A stretch of 64,000 nucleotides of DNA from Marinobacter sp. 1-4A (lineage in GTDB: Bacteria; Pseudomonadota; Gammaproteobacteria; Pseudomonadales; Oleiphilaceae): contig NZ_VCGY01000005.1 in assembly GCF_016597725.1 (NCBI RefSeq), positions 310,001 to 374,000 on the forward strand, in the 5' to 3' direction. Positions within the stretch are counted from its first letter, which is position 1; each line of letters starts with the position of its first letter. Shown here in pieces: positions 34,958-43,089 of the stretch. The notes beneath the pieces were generated by a model. That model was given only the letters and a program-made list of their open reading frames with translations. It had not been told where the DNA came from and did no database searches. A program made the translations under genes and the position numbers.

Positions 34958-35739
34958 ATTCAGGTATCAGCATTATTTGGCTTGGCGCGCTGGCAAGTCT
35001 GTTGGCAGGCCTTGCTACCGGCATTGGTGCTCTGGCCGTATTCTTCATCAAAGACCTATCTGACCGGCTGCAAGACAGCATGCTTGCTGCAGCTGCGGGC
35101 GTGATGTTGGCAGCCTCTTTCTTTTCCCTACTGTTGCCGGGGCTGGAACATGGTGAGGCACTACTGGGCTCAACCTGGGCTGCAGCATTGCTTGTGATAT
35201 TCGGCATCCTATCCGGCGCAGGTGTTTTGTATTACGTTCATCAAAAGCTGCCCCACGAGCACTTCAACCTTGGGCCGGAAGGACCAGATGCCTCCCACAT
35301 ACGCCGTATATGGCTTTTTATTATCGCCATAACACTGCATAACTTTCCGGAAGGTATGGCTGTAGGTGTGGGCTTCGCCGGGGGCGACGTGCGCAACGGT
35401 TTTGTGTTGGCGCTGGGAATTGGCATTCAGAATATCCCGGAGGGCCTTGCCGTTGCGTTATCGCTCATGGCTATTCAATATTCCCGCACCAAAGCGTTCA
35501 CCATTGCCTTAATGACAGGTCTGGCTGAACCCATCGGTGGCGTGTTCGGCGCTGCCATGGTTTGGTTGGCAGAACCCATTATGCCCTGGACACTGGGTTT
35601 TGCTGCTGGCGCCATGCTGTTCATCATCAGCAATGAGATCATTCCCGAAACCCACCGAAACCACTACAAAGCGCAAGTAACATTCGCATTACTGGTAGGT
35701 TTTGTCGTGATGATGTTTCTGGATGCCACATTGGGTTAA
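34954..35739 (+). CDS. ZIP-family metal transporter
   Basis: An inner-membrane transporter (261 aa, about eight helices) of the ZIP/GufA group, moving zinc or other divalent metals into the cytoplasm. The two metal-site helices are present: HNFPEGMAVGVGFAGG (about 130-145) and QNIPEGLAVALSL (about 159-171). ISNEIIPETHR follows near the end. Translationally coupled to the hydrolase (ATGA). Confidence 0.9.
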   Translation: MNSGISIIWLGALASLLAGLATGIGALAVFFIKDLSDRLQDSMLAAAAGVMLAASFFSLLLPGLEHGEALLGSTWAAALLVIFGILSGAGVLYYVHQKLPHEHFNLGPEGPDASHIRRIWLFIIAITLHNFPEGMAVGVGFAGGDVRNGFVLALGIGIQNIPEGLAVALSLMAIQYSRTKAFTIALMTGLAEPIGGVFGAAMVWLAEPIMPWTLGFAAGAMLFIISNEIIPETHRNHYKAQVTFALLVGFVVMMFLDATLG

Positions 35740-35786
35740 TGTAGCGTACAACTGATATGTAAATCAGGTTATTAGGAGAAGCTACC

Positions 35787-37460
35787 TTGCCCAATAACAA
35801 CAAAACGCCGGGGCTATTGGAGTTTGACTATATCGTAGCAGGTGCGGGAACAGCCGGTTGCCTGTTGGCCAACCGCCTGAGCGCGAACCCAAAAAACAGG
35901 GTGCTATTGATCGAAGCCGGGGGAAGGGATAACTACCACTGGATTCATATTCCAGTAGGCTATCTCTATTGTATCGACAACCCACGCACCGACTGGTGCT
36001 TTCGTACCGAGCCTGCACCGGGGCTCAACAACCGGTCGCTGATATATCCCCGTGGCAAAACTCTCGGTGGCTGCTCCAGTATCAACGGCATGCTTTACAT
36101 CCGCGGCCAAGCCCGGGATTACAATCGGTGGGCGGACATAACCGGCGATGACGCCTGGAGCTGGGACAATTGCCTACCTGATTTTTTGCGTCACGAAGAT
36201 CACCACGGTTTGGACAATGGCTGCCCGGAAGATAGCGCCCAAAAGCTCTTCCACGGCCATGGCGGTGAATGGCGAGTAGAGCGCCAAAGACTGAAATGGA
36301 AGGTGCTCGAAGACTTTGCAGAGGCAGCCGTTCAGGCTGGCATTCCACGCACAAAGGATTTCAATCGCGGTGACAACGAAGGCGTGGACTATTTCGAGGT
36401 AAACCAACGCGCGGGCTGGCGCTGGAACACCTCCAAAGCCTTTTTGAGAGATGCCTCCAAACGCCCAAACCTAACAGTTTGGCACTCTACTCAGGTGCTA
36501 AGTCTGGAGTTGGACCCAACCGGGGAAAAGCCCAGATGCACCGGTGTACGCGTGGGAGACGCCAGCTCAGGCAGCGAAAGGGTCGCAATGGCCAGTCGCG
36601 AAGTCATTCTCTCGGCTGGCTCGATAGGCTCTCCACAACTGTTGCAACTATCGGGCATAGGGCCGTCAGACTTGCTTCACACGTTGAACATTCCTGTGGT
36701 TGTAGACCTGCCAGGCGTCGGTGAAAACCTTCAGGACCACTTGCAGATACGCTCTGTTTATAAGGTAAAAAACGCCCTCACCCTAAACACCATGGCCAAC
36801 TCCTTGTTCGGTAAGGCGAGAATTGGCCTCGAATACCTGCTAAAACGCTCAGGCCCCATGAGCATGGCGCCTTCACAGCTGTGCACCTTTACCCGCAGCT
36901 CGGATGAATACGACTATGCCAACATCCAGTACCATGTTCAGCCCCTGAGTCTGGATGCCTTCGGGCAACCCCTGCACGACTTCCCGGCTATTACCGCTAG
37001 TGTCTGCAATCTCAACCCCACCAGCAGGGGCACAGTGCGCATCCGTAGCCGCAATCCTTTGGAGGCGCCAGCCATCGCACCCAATTATCTTAGTACACCG
37101 GAAGACCGGAAAGTCGCGGCGGATTCACTACGAGTGACACGCCGCATCGCCGGGCAACCAGCCTTCTCAAAGTACCAGCCCGAGGAATACAAACCCGGAC
37201 CTCAGTACCAAACCGACGACGAATTGAGCCGATTGGCTGGCGACATAGGCACCACTATTTTTCATCCGGTGGGCACCACTCGTATGGGGCGAGCAGACGA
37301 TGCCATGGCAGTGGTGGACTCGCACCTGCGAGTGCGGGGCGTTGAAGGTTTGCGCGTGGTGGATGCAGGTGTGATGCCCGTTATCACCAGCGGCAATACC
37401 AACTCGCCAACCCTGATGATTGCCGAAAAAGCAGCTAGCTGGATTCTGGCGGGGGATTAG
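35787..37460 (+). CDS. GMC-family oxidoreductase (choline/alcohol dehydrogenase-like)
   Basis: FAD enzyme (557 aa) that oxidises alcohols. FAD-binding DYIVAGAGTAGCLLANRL at residues 12-29; GMC signature 1 GKTLGGCSSINGMLYIRGQ (about 90-108); signature 2 SAGSIGSPQLLQLSGIG (about 275-291); and active-site HPVGTTRMG near 490. It resembles AlkJ/BetA; with fatty-acid genes nearby a role in aliphatic alcohol oxidation is possible, but choline cannot be ruled out. The start is TTG at 35787 after TAGGAG. Overlaps the convergent next gene by four bases. Confidence 0.88.
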   Translation: MPNNNKTPGLLEFDYIVAGAGTAGCLLANRLSANPKNRVLLIEAGGRDNYHWIHIPVGYLYCIDNPRTDWCFRTEPAPGLNNRSLIYPRGKTLGGCSSINGMLYIRGQARDYNRWADITGDDAWSWDNCLPDFLRHEDHHGLDNGCPEDSAQKLFHGHGGEWRVERQRLKWKVLEDFAEAAVQAGIPRTKDFNRGDNEGVDYFEVNQRAGWRWNTSKAFLRDASKRPNLTVWHSTQVLSLELDPTGEKPRCTGVRVGDASSGSERVAMASREVILSAGSIGSPQLLQLSGIGPSDLLHTLNIPVVVDLPGVGENLQDHLQIRSVYKVKNALTLNTMANSLFGKARIGLEYLLKRSGPMSMAPSQLCTFTRSSDEYDYANIQYHVQPLSLDAFGQPLHDFPAITASVCNLNPTSRGTVRIRSRNPLEAPAIAPNYLSTPEDRKVAADSLRVTRRIAGQPAFSKYQPEEYKPGPQYQTDDELSRLAGDIGTTIFHPVGTTRMGRADDAMAVVDSHLRVRGVEGLRVVDAGVMPVITSGNTNSPTLMIAEKAASWILAGD

Positions 37461-38137
37461 GCCGCCCCAGAAGCCAGCTTCACAATATCTTCGTATTGAT
37501 GCACTTGAACAACCTGCTCTGCCATCGGCTCCATGACCAATGAGCAAGCCTCGTTAACCATGGCAGACGCAACGGTTTGTGCTTCTATTCCCCGGTACTT
37601 CTCCAAGGGTCCCAAAAGCACCCTATTGACCAGCGGCATGGCTTTGGCGCCAATCGCTTCGCCGAGGCGGTGTTCTGGCCGATCGCCCAAAAGTAGGCTC
37701 GGGTGATAAATAGACAGATAGGGATACCCCACTTTTCTTACCGCATCTTCCAGTTCGCCTTTGACCCGATTGTAAAAAATAGTCGACGAGGACGATGACC
37801 CAATGGCAGACATCAGAATAAACCCACGCGCACCCGCTGCGCGGCCAAGTTCGGCGGCTTTCAGGCAATAGCCGTAATCCACCTTTCGAAACTGCTCCTG
37901 AGAGCCTGCCTTTTTGATCGTCGTGCCCAGACAGCAAATGACCACATCCACCTCAAAAAGCTCTACATAATCGGCCATGCGATCGAAATCTATTTCCTGC
38001 TGACGCAGCTTCTTGTGATCAGACTCCAGAGGTTTTCGAACAGGTACAATCACCGACTCAACTTCATCACGAGCCAGCAACCCTTCAAGAACCAACCCAC
38101 CGGTCAGGCCAGTAGCACCCAGCAATAGCACATTCAT
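37457..38137 (-). CDS. NAD(P)-binding short-chain reductase-like protein (TIP30/HTATIP2-like)
   Basis: A 226-residue atypical SDR. N-terminal LLLGATGLTGGLV is the NAD(P) loop, CCLGTT near residue 72 is typical of this group, and FILMSAIGSSSSSTIFYNRVKGELE has the Ser and YxxxK-like catalytic elements (Tyr in FYNRVKGE). Length and pattern match the YtfG/TIP30 set. Function in bacteria is not established. Confidence 0.8.
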   Translation of the reverse strand: MNVLLLGATGLTGGLVLEGLLARDEVESVIVPVRKPLESDHKKLRQQEIDFDRMADYVELFEVDVVICCLGTTIKKAGSQEQFRKVDYGYCLKAAELGRAAGARGFILMSAIGSSSSSTIFYNRVKGELEDAVRKVGYPYLSIYHPSLLLGDRPEHRLGEAIGAKAMPLVNRVLLGPLEKYRGIEAQTVASAMVNEACSLVMEPMAEQVVQVHQYEDIVKLASGAA

Positions 38138-38219
38138 AACGTTCTCTTTTATTTTTTCCAGATACTCATCGTACCAAACAACCGCCTTAATCTATGAACT
38201 GGTAATGACCAAGAGCCGT

Positions 38220-38915
38220 TTACAGACCCTTCAGATATTTTAGCCCCGAAAGCTGGTCCATCTGGCCGCGAATCCAGAATGCCCGCTCTCTTACATAGGG
38301 CGATGGCGATGCAGCACTCAACACCTTAGGATTCGGCAGAACCGCAGCAAGCCGGGCCGACTGATTTGCTGAGAGCTGGTGCGCGGAGATTCCGAAGTGA
38401 GCCCTGCTGGCAGCTCCCACGCCATATATACCGGGCCCAAATTCGGCGATATTCAGATACACCTCAAGAATCCGCCGTTTGGGCCAAAGAGCGTCAACGG
38501 CAAGTGCGAGCCCGGCCTCCAGAGCTTTACGAACAAAACTGCGGCCATTCCAGAGGAACAGGTTTTTTGCGGTTTGCTGGGTAATCGTGCTGGCGCCCCG
38601 AAGCCCTTCTCCGGCACGGTACTCTGCCAACGCATTTTGGATTGCTGAAAAATCAACACCCCGATGATCTGGAAACCGTTGATCCTCGCTGGCCACAACC
38701 GCAAGCGGCATCCAGGGTGAAATTTCCGGCAGACTAACCCAGGTATGCTCTATTTCTTTAGTCGGGTTGGCATAGCTGTAACCGAGCATAAACGCCGAGG
38801 TTGGCGGATTTACATACCGGAACAGCATTAGCACGGAGAAAACCGCCAATAGTAAAAAAGCCAGCGCCCAAGCAGCGCCGCGAAATAGTTGCTTTGCGGC
38901 GGATTTACGAGCCAT
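38220..38915 (-). CDS. mtgA: monofunctional biosynthetic peptidoglycan transglycosylase
   Basis: Inner-membrane glycosyltransferase (231 aa) of family GT51 that polymerises lipid II. A membrane anchor at residues 12-32, then the catalytic motif VASEDQRFPDHRGVDFSAIQNAL (Glu about 86), GASTITQQTAKNLFLW, RKALEAGLALAVDALWPKRRILEVYLNIAEFGPGIYG, in the standard GT51 order. ATG 38915 follows AAGGTG; the longer frame to 38984 would lie in the upstream kinase. Overlaps that gene by 11 bases. Confidence 0.93.
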   Translation of the reverse strand: MARKSAAKQLFRGAAWALAFLLLAVFSVLMLFRYVNPPTSAFMLGYSYANPTKEIEHTWVSLPEISPWMPLAVVASEDQRFPDHRGVDFSAIQNALAEYRAGEGLRGASTITQQTAKNLFLWNGRSFVRKALEAGLALAVDALWPKRRILEVYLNIAEFGPGIYGVGAASRAHFGISAHQLSANQSARLAAVLPNPKVLSAASPSPYVRERAFWIRGQMDQLSGLKYLKGL

Positions 38916-39828
38916 ATACACCTTGTTGTCGAGAGCCGGACCGGCTACTTTCAGCTTCTCCGGTACGCACCACCGAAACACCAATTACCCGAAGACAGTG
39001 CTTCCTGCACACCACATGCAGTGGTGTTTTACCTGCCTCATCGCCGTCCACCGTCACAGTTTTCGGTTTTGACGTAATAACGCCGCAGCGTTTACCCTTC
39101 AGGTGCACCACCGTGCTGGTGCGATTCGGGGATTTACCGCTAAACCGAACCATAAGAAAGGTGAGCAATAGCTGAATCAAGGGGCGTGGTTTTACGGCAA
39201 TAATATCGAGCATTCCATCATCTGCAGTTGCTTGCGGAATCTCATTCCCCCCCCCGAAGAAGGCCCCGCTGGATACGGCAATCGACAACCAGCGGCCCCG
39301 CACAAACGCTTCATCGCATGTTATTTCTGCATGAAACCCGCGTTTGGCATTTACTCGTCGTATCAGCTCAAAGCCATAGCTGAAGCGTCCAAACAGCTTT
39401 TTGGCGGCGCCTTGTGATTCTCTGGCCGGAAGCGTTCCCAAGCCAACATGGGCCACATTAAGGAAAATTCCGTCACCGAACTCTGCCACATCAACTTGCT
39501 GTGTAGCACCTCGCTGAACCAGATCGCATAGCGCAGCCGGATCTTCCGGCAAATCAAGGTTGCGGGCGAAGTCATTGGCGGTGCCCGAAGGTAATACTGC
39601 CAGCGTTGCATTGCGCTCAAGGCACAACTGGGCTCCGGCGTTTACCGAACCGTCGCCACCAGCCACCATAACAATGTCGTCGGGTTTTACCTGCGCCTTC
39701 CAATCCTGCGCCTGAAAATCGCAACATCTGGGGTTCGTAATACCGGCATTGGCCAGATTTTCGAGCCAAAAGTCTCTCCCTCTCTGGCCATCGCCTGCTT
39801 CCGGGTTTGCAACCAGCCAATAATTCAT
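38905..39828 (-). CDS. diacylglycerol/lipid kinase family protein (YegS-like)
   Basis: A 307-residue DAGK-catalytic-domain protein. VANPEAGDG at the N-terminus, nucleotide-binding VAGGDGSVNAGAQLC (about 56-70), LPSGTANDFARNLDLP (about 79-94), and DGMLDIIAVKPRP near 205 are in place. Members phosphorylate diacylglycerol or other lipids at the membrane. A run of nine G (39247-39255 on the plus strand as C) encodes Gly-Gly-Gly in FFGGGNE. The 3' end overlaps mtgA by 11 bases. Confidence 0.88.
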   Translation of the reverse strand: MNYWLVANPEAGDGQRGRDFWLENLANAGITNPRCCDFQAQDWKAQVKPDDIVMVAGGDGSVNAGAQLCLERNATLAVLPSGTANDFARNLDLPEDPAALCDLVQRGATQQVDVAEFGDGIFLNVAHVGLGTLPARESQGAAKKLFGRFSYGFELIRRVNAKRGFHAEITCDEAFVRGRWLSIAVSSGAFFGGGNEIPQATADDGMLDIIAVKPRPLIQLLLTFLMVRFSGKSPNRTSTVVHLKGKRCGVITSKPKTVTVDGDEAGKTPLHVVCRKHCLRVIGVSVVRTGEAESSRSGSRQQGVYGS

Positions 39829-39956
39829 ACCATCCAGCTCTCTTTAACAGCTTCAAAAAGTCCCTAAACACCCCTTTAACGATACCTCAAAGGTTACCGT
39901 TTCGACGTTACGATAAGGACACCGGAGCCAATGGTATGGATCTGCCAGAGCGCTCC

Positions 39957-40847
39957 TTATACGGGGCGTTTTTGAGACACCACCAGCGCAACCCCCGCAA
40001 TTGACACAATGCCGCCAATGATAGCCAGTACGCCCAAGCGCTCATCAAACAGCCAGAAGGCTTCCAGAGCGGTTACCGGAGGGACAAGATAGAATAGGCT
40101 GGCCACTTGGGAAGCCGCACCCCGGCGGATCAGCCACATCAATAGCAATATGGCGCCAATGGAAACACCTAAAACCAGCCAGGCCATGGAAAGCTGAAGC
40201 TGCACCGACCAAACCACCTCACGGGTTTCGAGCAGGAGTGCGCCAAGTGCGAAGAAGGTGGCGGCGGCGCCATATTGAATAATGGTGCCAGCCACCAAAT
40301 CCGCGCCTGTGCCATGGCGCTTTTGATACACAGTACCCAGAGAAATTCCTGTCAAGGCAAGCAATGCCCATATCAGTGTCCATAACGGGAAGCTCTCACC
40401 CGGGTTGCCTGCCCCGCCAAACTTCTCTAGCAAAACCAGCGTTACACCCAGAAGGCCAAGCCCCAACCCCAACCATTGCCGCCATGAAACAGTTTCTTTT
40501 AAAACAACCACAGCAACACCCGCCGTGACCAGTGGCTGCAAACCTACCACCAAGGACACTATCCCAGAGGGCATTCCACCCTGAATTGCGTAGTAAACAC
40601 CACCAAGGTAGCAGCCGTGGACGAGCAGGCCTGTTACCGCAAGATGCCTTGCAGCCCGCCAGCCTGGCCAACGGGTTTTAAGCATAGCGGCGAGCCCAGC
40701 AAGCAGGCCTAGCGTAAGCAGCATACGGATCAAAAGAAGCGTAAATGGCTCAGCATAGGGCAAGCCATACTTGGCACCGATAAATCCAGTACTCCACAGC
40801 CACACGAACAGCGCGGGAACAAAAAATGAATAAAACAAGGATTGCAT
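39957..40847 (-). CDS. EamA/DMT-family transporter
   Basis: A 296-residue membrane protein with ten hydrophobic segments in two repeated EamA halves (about 8-135 and 150-290), the drug/metabolite exporter family (RhtA/YdcZ-like). Characteristic FIGAKYGLPYAEPF near residue 22 and GQRQ-type linkers; PPVTALEAFWLFDERL near residue 255 is the typical EamA ending. Substrate unknown. Confidence 0.88.
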   Translation of the reverse strand: MQSLFYSFFVPALFVWLWSTGFIGAKYGLPYAEPFTLLLIRMLLTLGLLAGLAAMLKTRWPGWRAARHLAVTGLLVHGCYLGGVYYAIQGGMPSGIVSLVVGLQPLVTAGVAVVVLKETVSWRQWLGLGLGLLGVTLVLLEKFGGAGNPGESFPLWTLIWALLALTGISLGTVYQKRHGTGADLVAGTIIQYGAAATFFALGALLLETREVVWSVQLQLSMAWLVLGVSIGAILLLMWLIRRGAASQVASLFYLVPPVTALEAFWLFDERLGVLAIIGGIVSIAGVALVVSQKRPV

Positions 40848-40973
40848 AGCTGGCTGCCGAGGTCAGATACCCGAAGCGCGAGCCAGTGTAGCGGCTGGCT
40901 CGCTTGCGGAACAGAAACAGACCTCCGACTGTGTAGCCATTACAGATAGCTCTCGGGGTCTTGTTGCGAACAC

Positions 40974-41210
40974 TTAGGTCGTGAGGATAGATTGAAGCTT
41001 CTGGGTCAGCTCTACAGCTTCACTACCCATAGGCGTGAGATAGCCGCCGTCGTCCCGTGTAATCAACCCCTTGGCAAAAAGACGCTCCGCGGCCTGCACG
41101 GTTTCCGGTGCCGCATCGCTCCGGTGCACTTTAATACCGGCTTGACCCGAAGAAGATTCAAACTGCGACAATAGATTGAGCTCTGCAATATGGTCTGAAG
41201 AGAATGGCAT
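40974..41210 (-). CDS. TIGR02647 family small protein
   Basis: A 78-residue protein of the TIGR02647 family found in Pseudomonas, Marinobacter and relatives; predicted DNA-binding, winged-helix-like. The sequence matches the pattern as I recall it (ELNLLSQFE near residue 10, AAERLFAKGLITRDDGGYLTPMG near residue 40). Its regulated targets are unknown. Ribosome site AAGGAA before the start. 26 bases separate it from the upstream periplasmic gene. Confidence 0.8.
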   Translation of the reverse strand: MPFSSDHIAELNLLSQFESSSGQAGIKVHRSDAAPETVQAAERLFAKGLITRDDGGYLTPMGSEAVELTQKLQSILTT

Positions 41211-41236
41211 TGTATTTCCTTGTCTGGTTTTGGTGG

Positions 41237-41713
41237 TCAGATACTTTGTTTTCTTTTTTTCTGTTCAAGGGTTAAATCTTGCTCAGTTTCATTCCACTGC
41301 TCAGAAAGTGCTTCATAGGCCTCTGAAAAGCCTTTTTTAGCCCGCTCCCATGCCGTTGCTGAGCTAGCCTTGAGTTCGTTATACCAGTTTTGCACTCGTT
41401 CACGCTGTTCGCGTAAGGACGCCAGACTTTCTTTTGAACGTTCCCGCGCCGTGTTACTCATTTCATCCCAGTTTTCCGAAAGCTCTTGTTCAAGTTCGGC
41501 AATACGTTTGTCTAACGCCGAGAGCGCCCGGTTAATGGAATCCTCCGCCTGATCCTTCTGGTCGGCCCCGTATTCCTGCAATGCTTCTCCAAGCTCTTGG
41601 GTTTCCTGCTTGAGGTTTTCTACCGAGGAATTATCTGTTTCAGCCTGCAGCTGTGAGCTAAACACACACAAGGCGGAAACTAAAAGGGCAAACGCTGTAA
41701 GTCTTACATTCAT
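41237..41713 (-). CDS. periplasmic coiled-coil protein
   Basis: A 158-residue protein with a signal peptide (residues 1-24, ending LQAE). The rest is highly charged and rich in Glu, Gln and Lys, with heptad-like spacing (LKQETQELGEALQEY, LEQELSENWDEMSNTARERSKESLASLREQRERVQNW), so an extended coiled coil. No known family. ATG 41713 follows GGAGACATC; the upstream codons to 41761 would spoil the signal peptide. Likely cotranscribed with the TIGR02647 gene. Confidence 0.7.
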   Translation of the reverse strand: MNVRLTAFALLVSALCVFSSQLQAETDNSSVENLKQETQELGEALQEYGADQKDQAEDSINRALSALDKRIAELEQELSENWDEMSNTARERSKESLASLREQRERVQNWYNELKASSATAWERAKKGFSEAYEALSEQWNETEQDLTLEQKKRKQSI

Positions 41714-41962
41714 AGATGTCTCCGGAGCTGGCTGATTCAAGAATAGCAGTAGCACCACCATAACAATATCCCGACCAACAGCTTATCTTATAAAAGCTTA
41801 ATAAACTGACAACAAAACTCGGCTATATCAATAAAAACAGAATCTTAAAAGCCAAAGTGGAACGTAAAAACCGCTCCAAAAAGGCTCTGGGACCAGTTGA
41901 CGTTTGTGCATCACCCAAGCTTGTGCCATTTTGAAATGGAAGCCAAACAAAGAGGAATAGTT

Positions 41963-42139
41963 ATGCTCTATTGGGCTGTAGTTTGTCTTATTATTGCCAT
42001 TATTGCCGGTGTCCTTGGTTTTGGGGGCATTGCGGGCACGGCGGCTGGTATCGCCAAAGTCCTGTTTTTTATCTTCTTAATTCTGTTGGTAATTTCTCTT
42101 GTTGCCAATGCTGTACGCGGGCGTGGACCAAAAATATAG
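41963..42139 (+). CDS. DUF1328 small membrane protein (YtjA-like)
   Basis: A 58-residue, nearly all-hydrophobic protein with two helices around [20 protein letters not shown] and ending VRGRGPKI, as in the DUF1328/YtjA family common in proteobacteria. Function unknown; family members are often stress-induced. ATG 41963 follows AGAGGAA; the longer frame from 41897 begins with an unrelated leader. Followed by a GC-rich perfect hairpin. Confidence 0.85.
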   Translation: MLYWAVVCLIIAIIAGVLGFGGIAGTAAGIAKVLFFIFLILLVISLVANAVRGRGPKI

Positions 42140-42162
42140 GGTCGAGTCTGACGCGATTTTCG

Positions 42163-42189
42163 GCCCGGGCGCTTTCAACGCGCCCGGGC
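42163..42189 (+). terminator. perfect GC-rich hairpin after DUF1328 gene
   Basis: GCCCGGGCGC (42163-42172) pairs exactly with GCGCCCGGGC (42180-42189), loop TTTCAAC. No T-run, so termination is inferred from position and strength only. Confidence 0.5.
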
Positions 42190-42339
42190 ACCGTTTAAAC
42201 CCTCTCCAGCACCACCCAGTAACATTTCACCCACAATACGAAATATCATTTCTTGCCGGTAACGCCGTATAATCTATGCTGTTCATGTTTTAACATTGCT
42301 CGCAGCAAGATTATTGATTGCGCTTCCCGTGAGTAGCAA

Positions 42340-43038
42340 ATGATACGCTTCCAAACACTCGCACTGCCCTTTCTGATCGCTCTCGTCTGGTTACCTGCAC
42401 CGGTTGCAGCAGACACTATCAAGCGTATTGTCCACCCTGATGGCAGCGTGGAATTTACCAATGTAAAAAACAGCAGCCGTGGCCGGGCCTCAAGCAAAAA
42501 CGAGACAGTTTTTCGCTACAAGGACGATAACGGCGTTGTTGCCTACAGCGGCACGCAGCCTGACGTGGCAAGCTTCGATGTTATCAGCTTCTACTGCTAT
42601 GCTTGCGATCCAGACTCCCAGGTAAACTGGCGTACCACGCCTCTCTTCACCGGCCGCTACGACACAGAAATCAAAACAGCTGCGCAGGAGTACGGTGTAG
42701 ACCCGGCGCTGGTGCGCGCAGTAATTCATGCGGAATCCGCGTTCAATGAAAAGGCTCTATCCCCTGTGGGAGCTCAAGGGCTAATGCAACTGATGCCGGG
42801 AACGGCTTTGGAAGTTGGCGTGCAGAATGCAATGGTTGCAGCAGACAACATTCGTGGTGGAGTGACCTACCTTGCCAAAATGCTGGAACGTTTCAAGGGT
42901 AATACCCGGCTGGCAACCGCTGCCTACAATGCAGGACCGGGTACCGTGAGCCGCTACGGAGGCATACCTCCCTACGCTGAGACCAAGGCTTATGTTGAGA
43001 GAGTCGGCATACTGCATGAGCGCTATGCCAGCAATTAA
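42340..43038 (+). CDS. lytic transglycosylase (SLT/MltE-like)
   Basis: A 232-residue exported enzyme that cleaves peptidoglycan glycan strands. Signal peptide at residues 1-24 (ending PVAAD), an N-terminal segment with IVHPDGSVEFTN (DUF4124-like), and a C-terminal SLT domain: VIHAESAFNEKALSPVGAQGLMQLMP with catalytic Glu132, GGVTYLAKMLERF, and AAYNAGPG. Full length for small SLT enzymes. Followed by a hairpin before putA's stop. Confidence 0.9.
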   Translation: MIRFQTLALPFLIALVWLPAPVAADTIKRIVHPDGSVEFTNVKNSSRGRASSKNETVFRYKDDNGVVAYSGTQPDVASFDVISFYCYACDPDSQVNWRTTPLFTGRYDTEIKTAAQEYGVDPALVRAVIHAESAFNEKALSPVGAQGLMQLMPGTALEVGVQNAMVAADNIRGGVTYLAKMLERFKGNTRLATAAYNAGPGTVSRYGGIPPYAETKAYVERVGILHERYASN

Positions 43039-43046
43039 GCCGAACT

Positions 43047-43075
43047 CTGGAAGCCTCATCCCTGAGAGCTTCCAG
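43047..43075. terminator. hairpin between convergent SLT and putA genes
   Basis: CTGGAAGC (43047-43054) and GCTTCCAG (43068-43075), 8-bp stem with a 13-base loop, between the two stops. Moderate strength, no T-run. Confidence 0.45.
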
Positions 43076-43089
43076 CCATAGGATTAACG

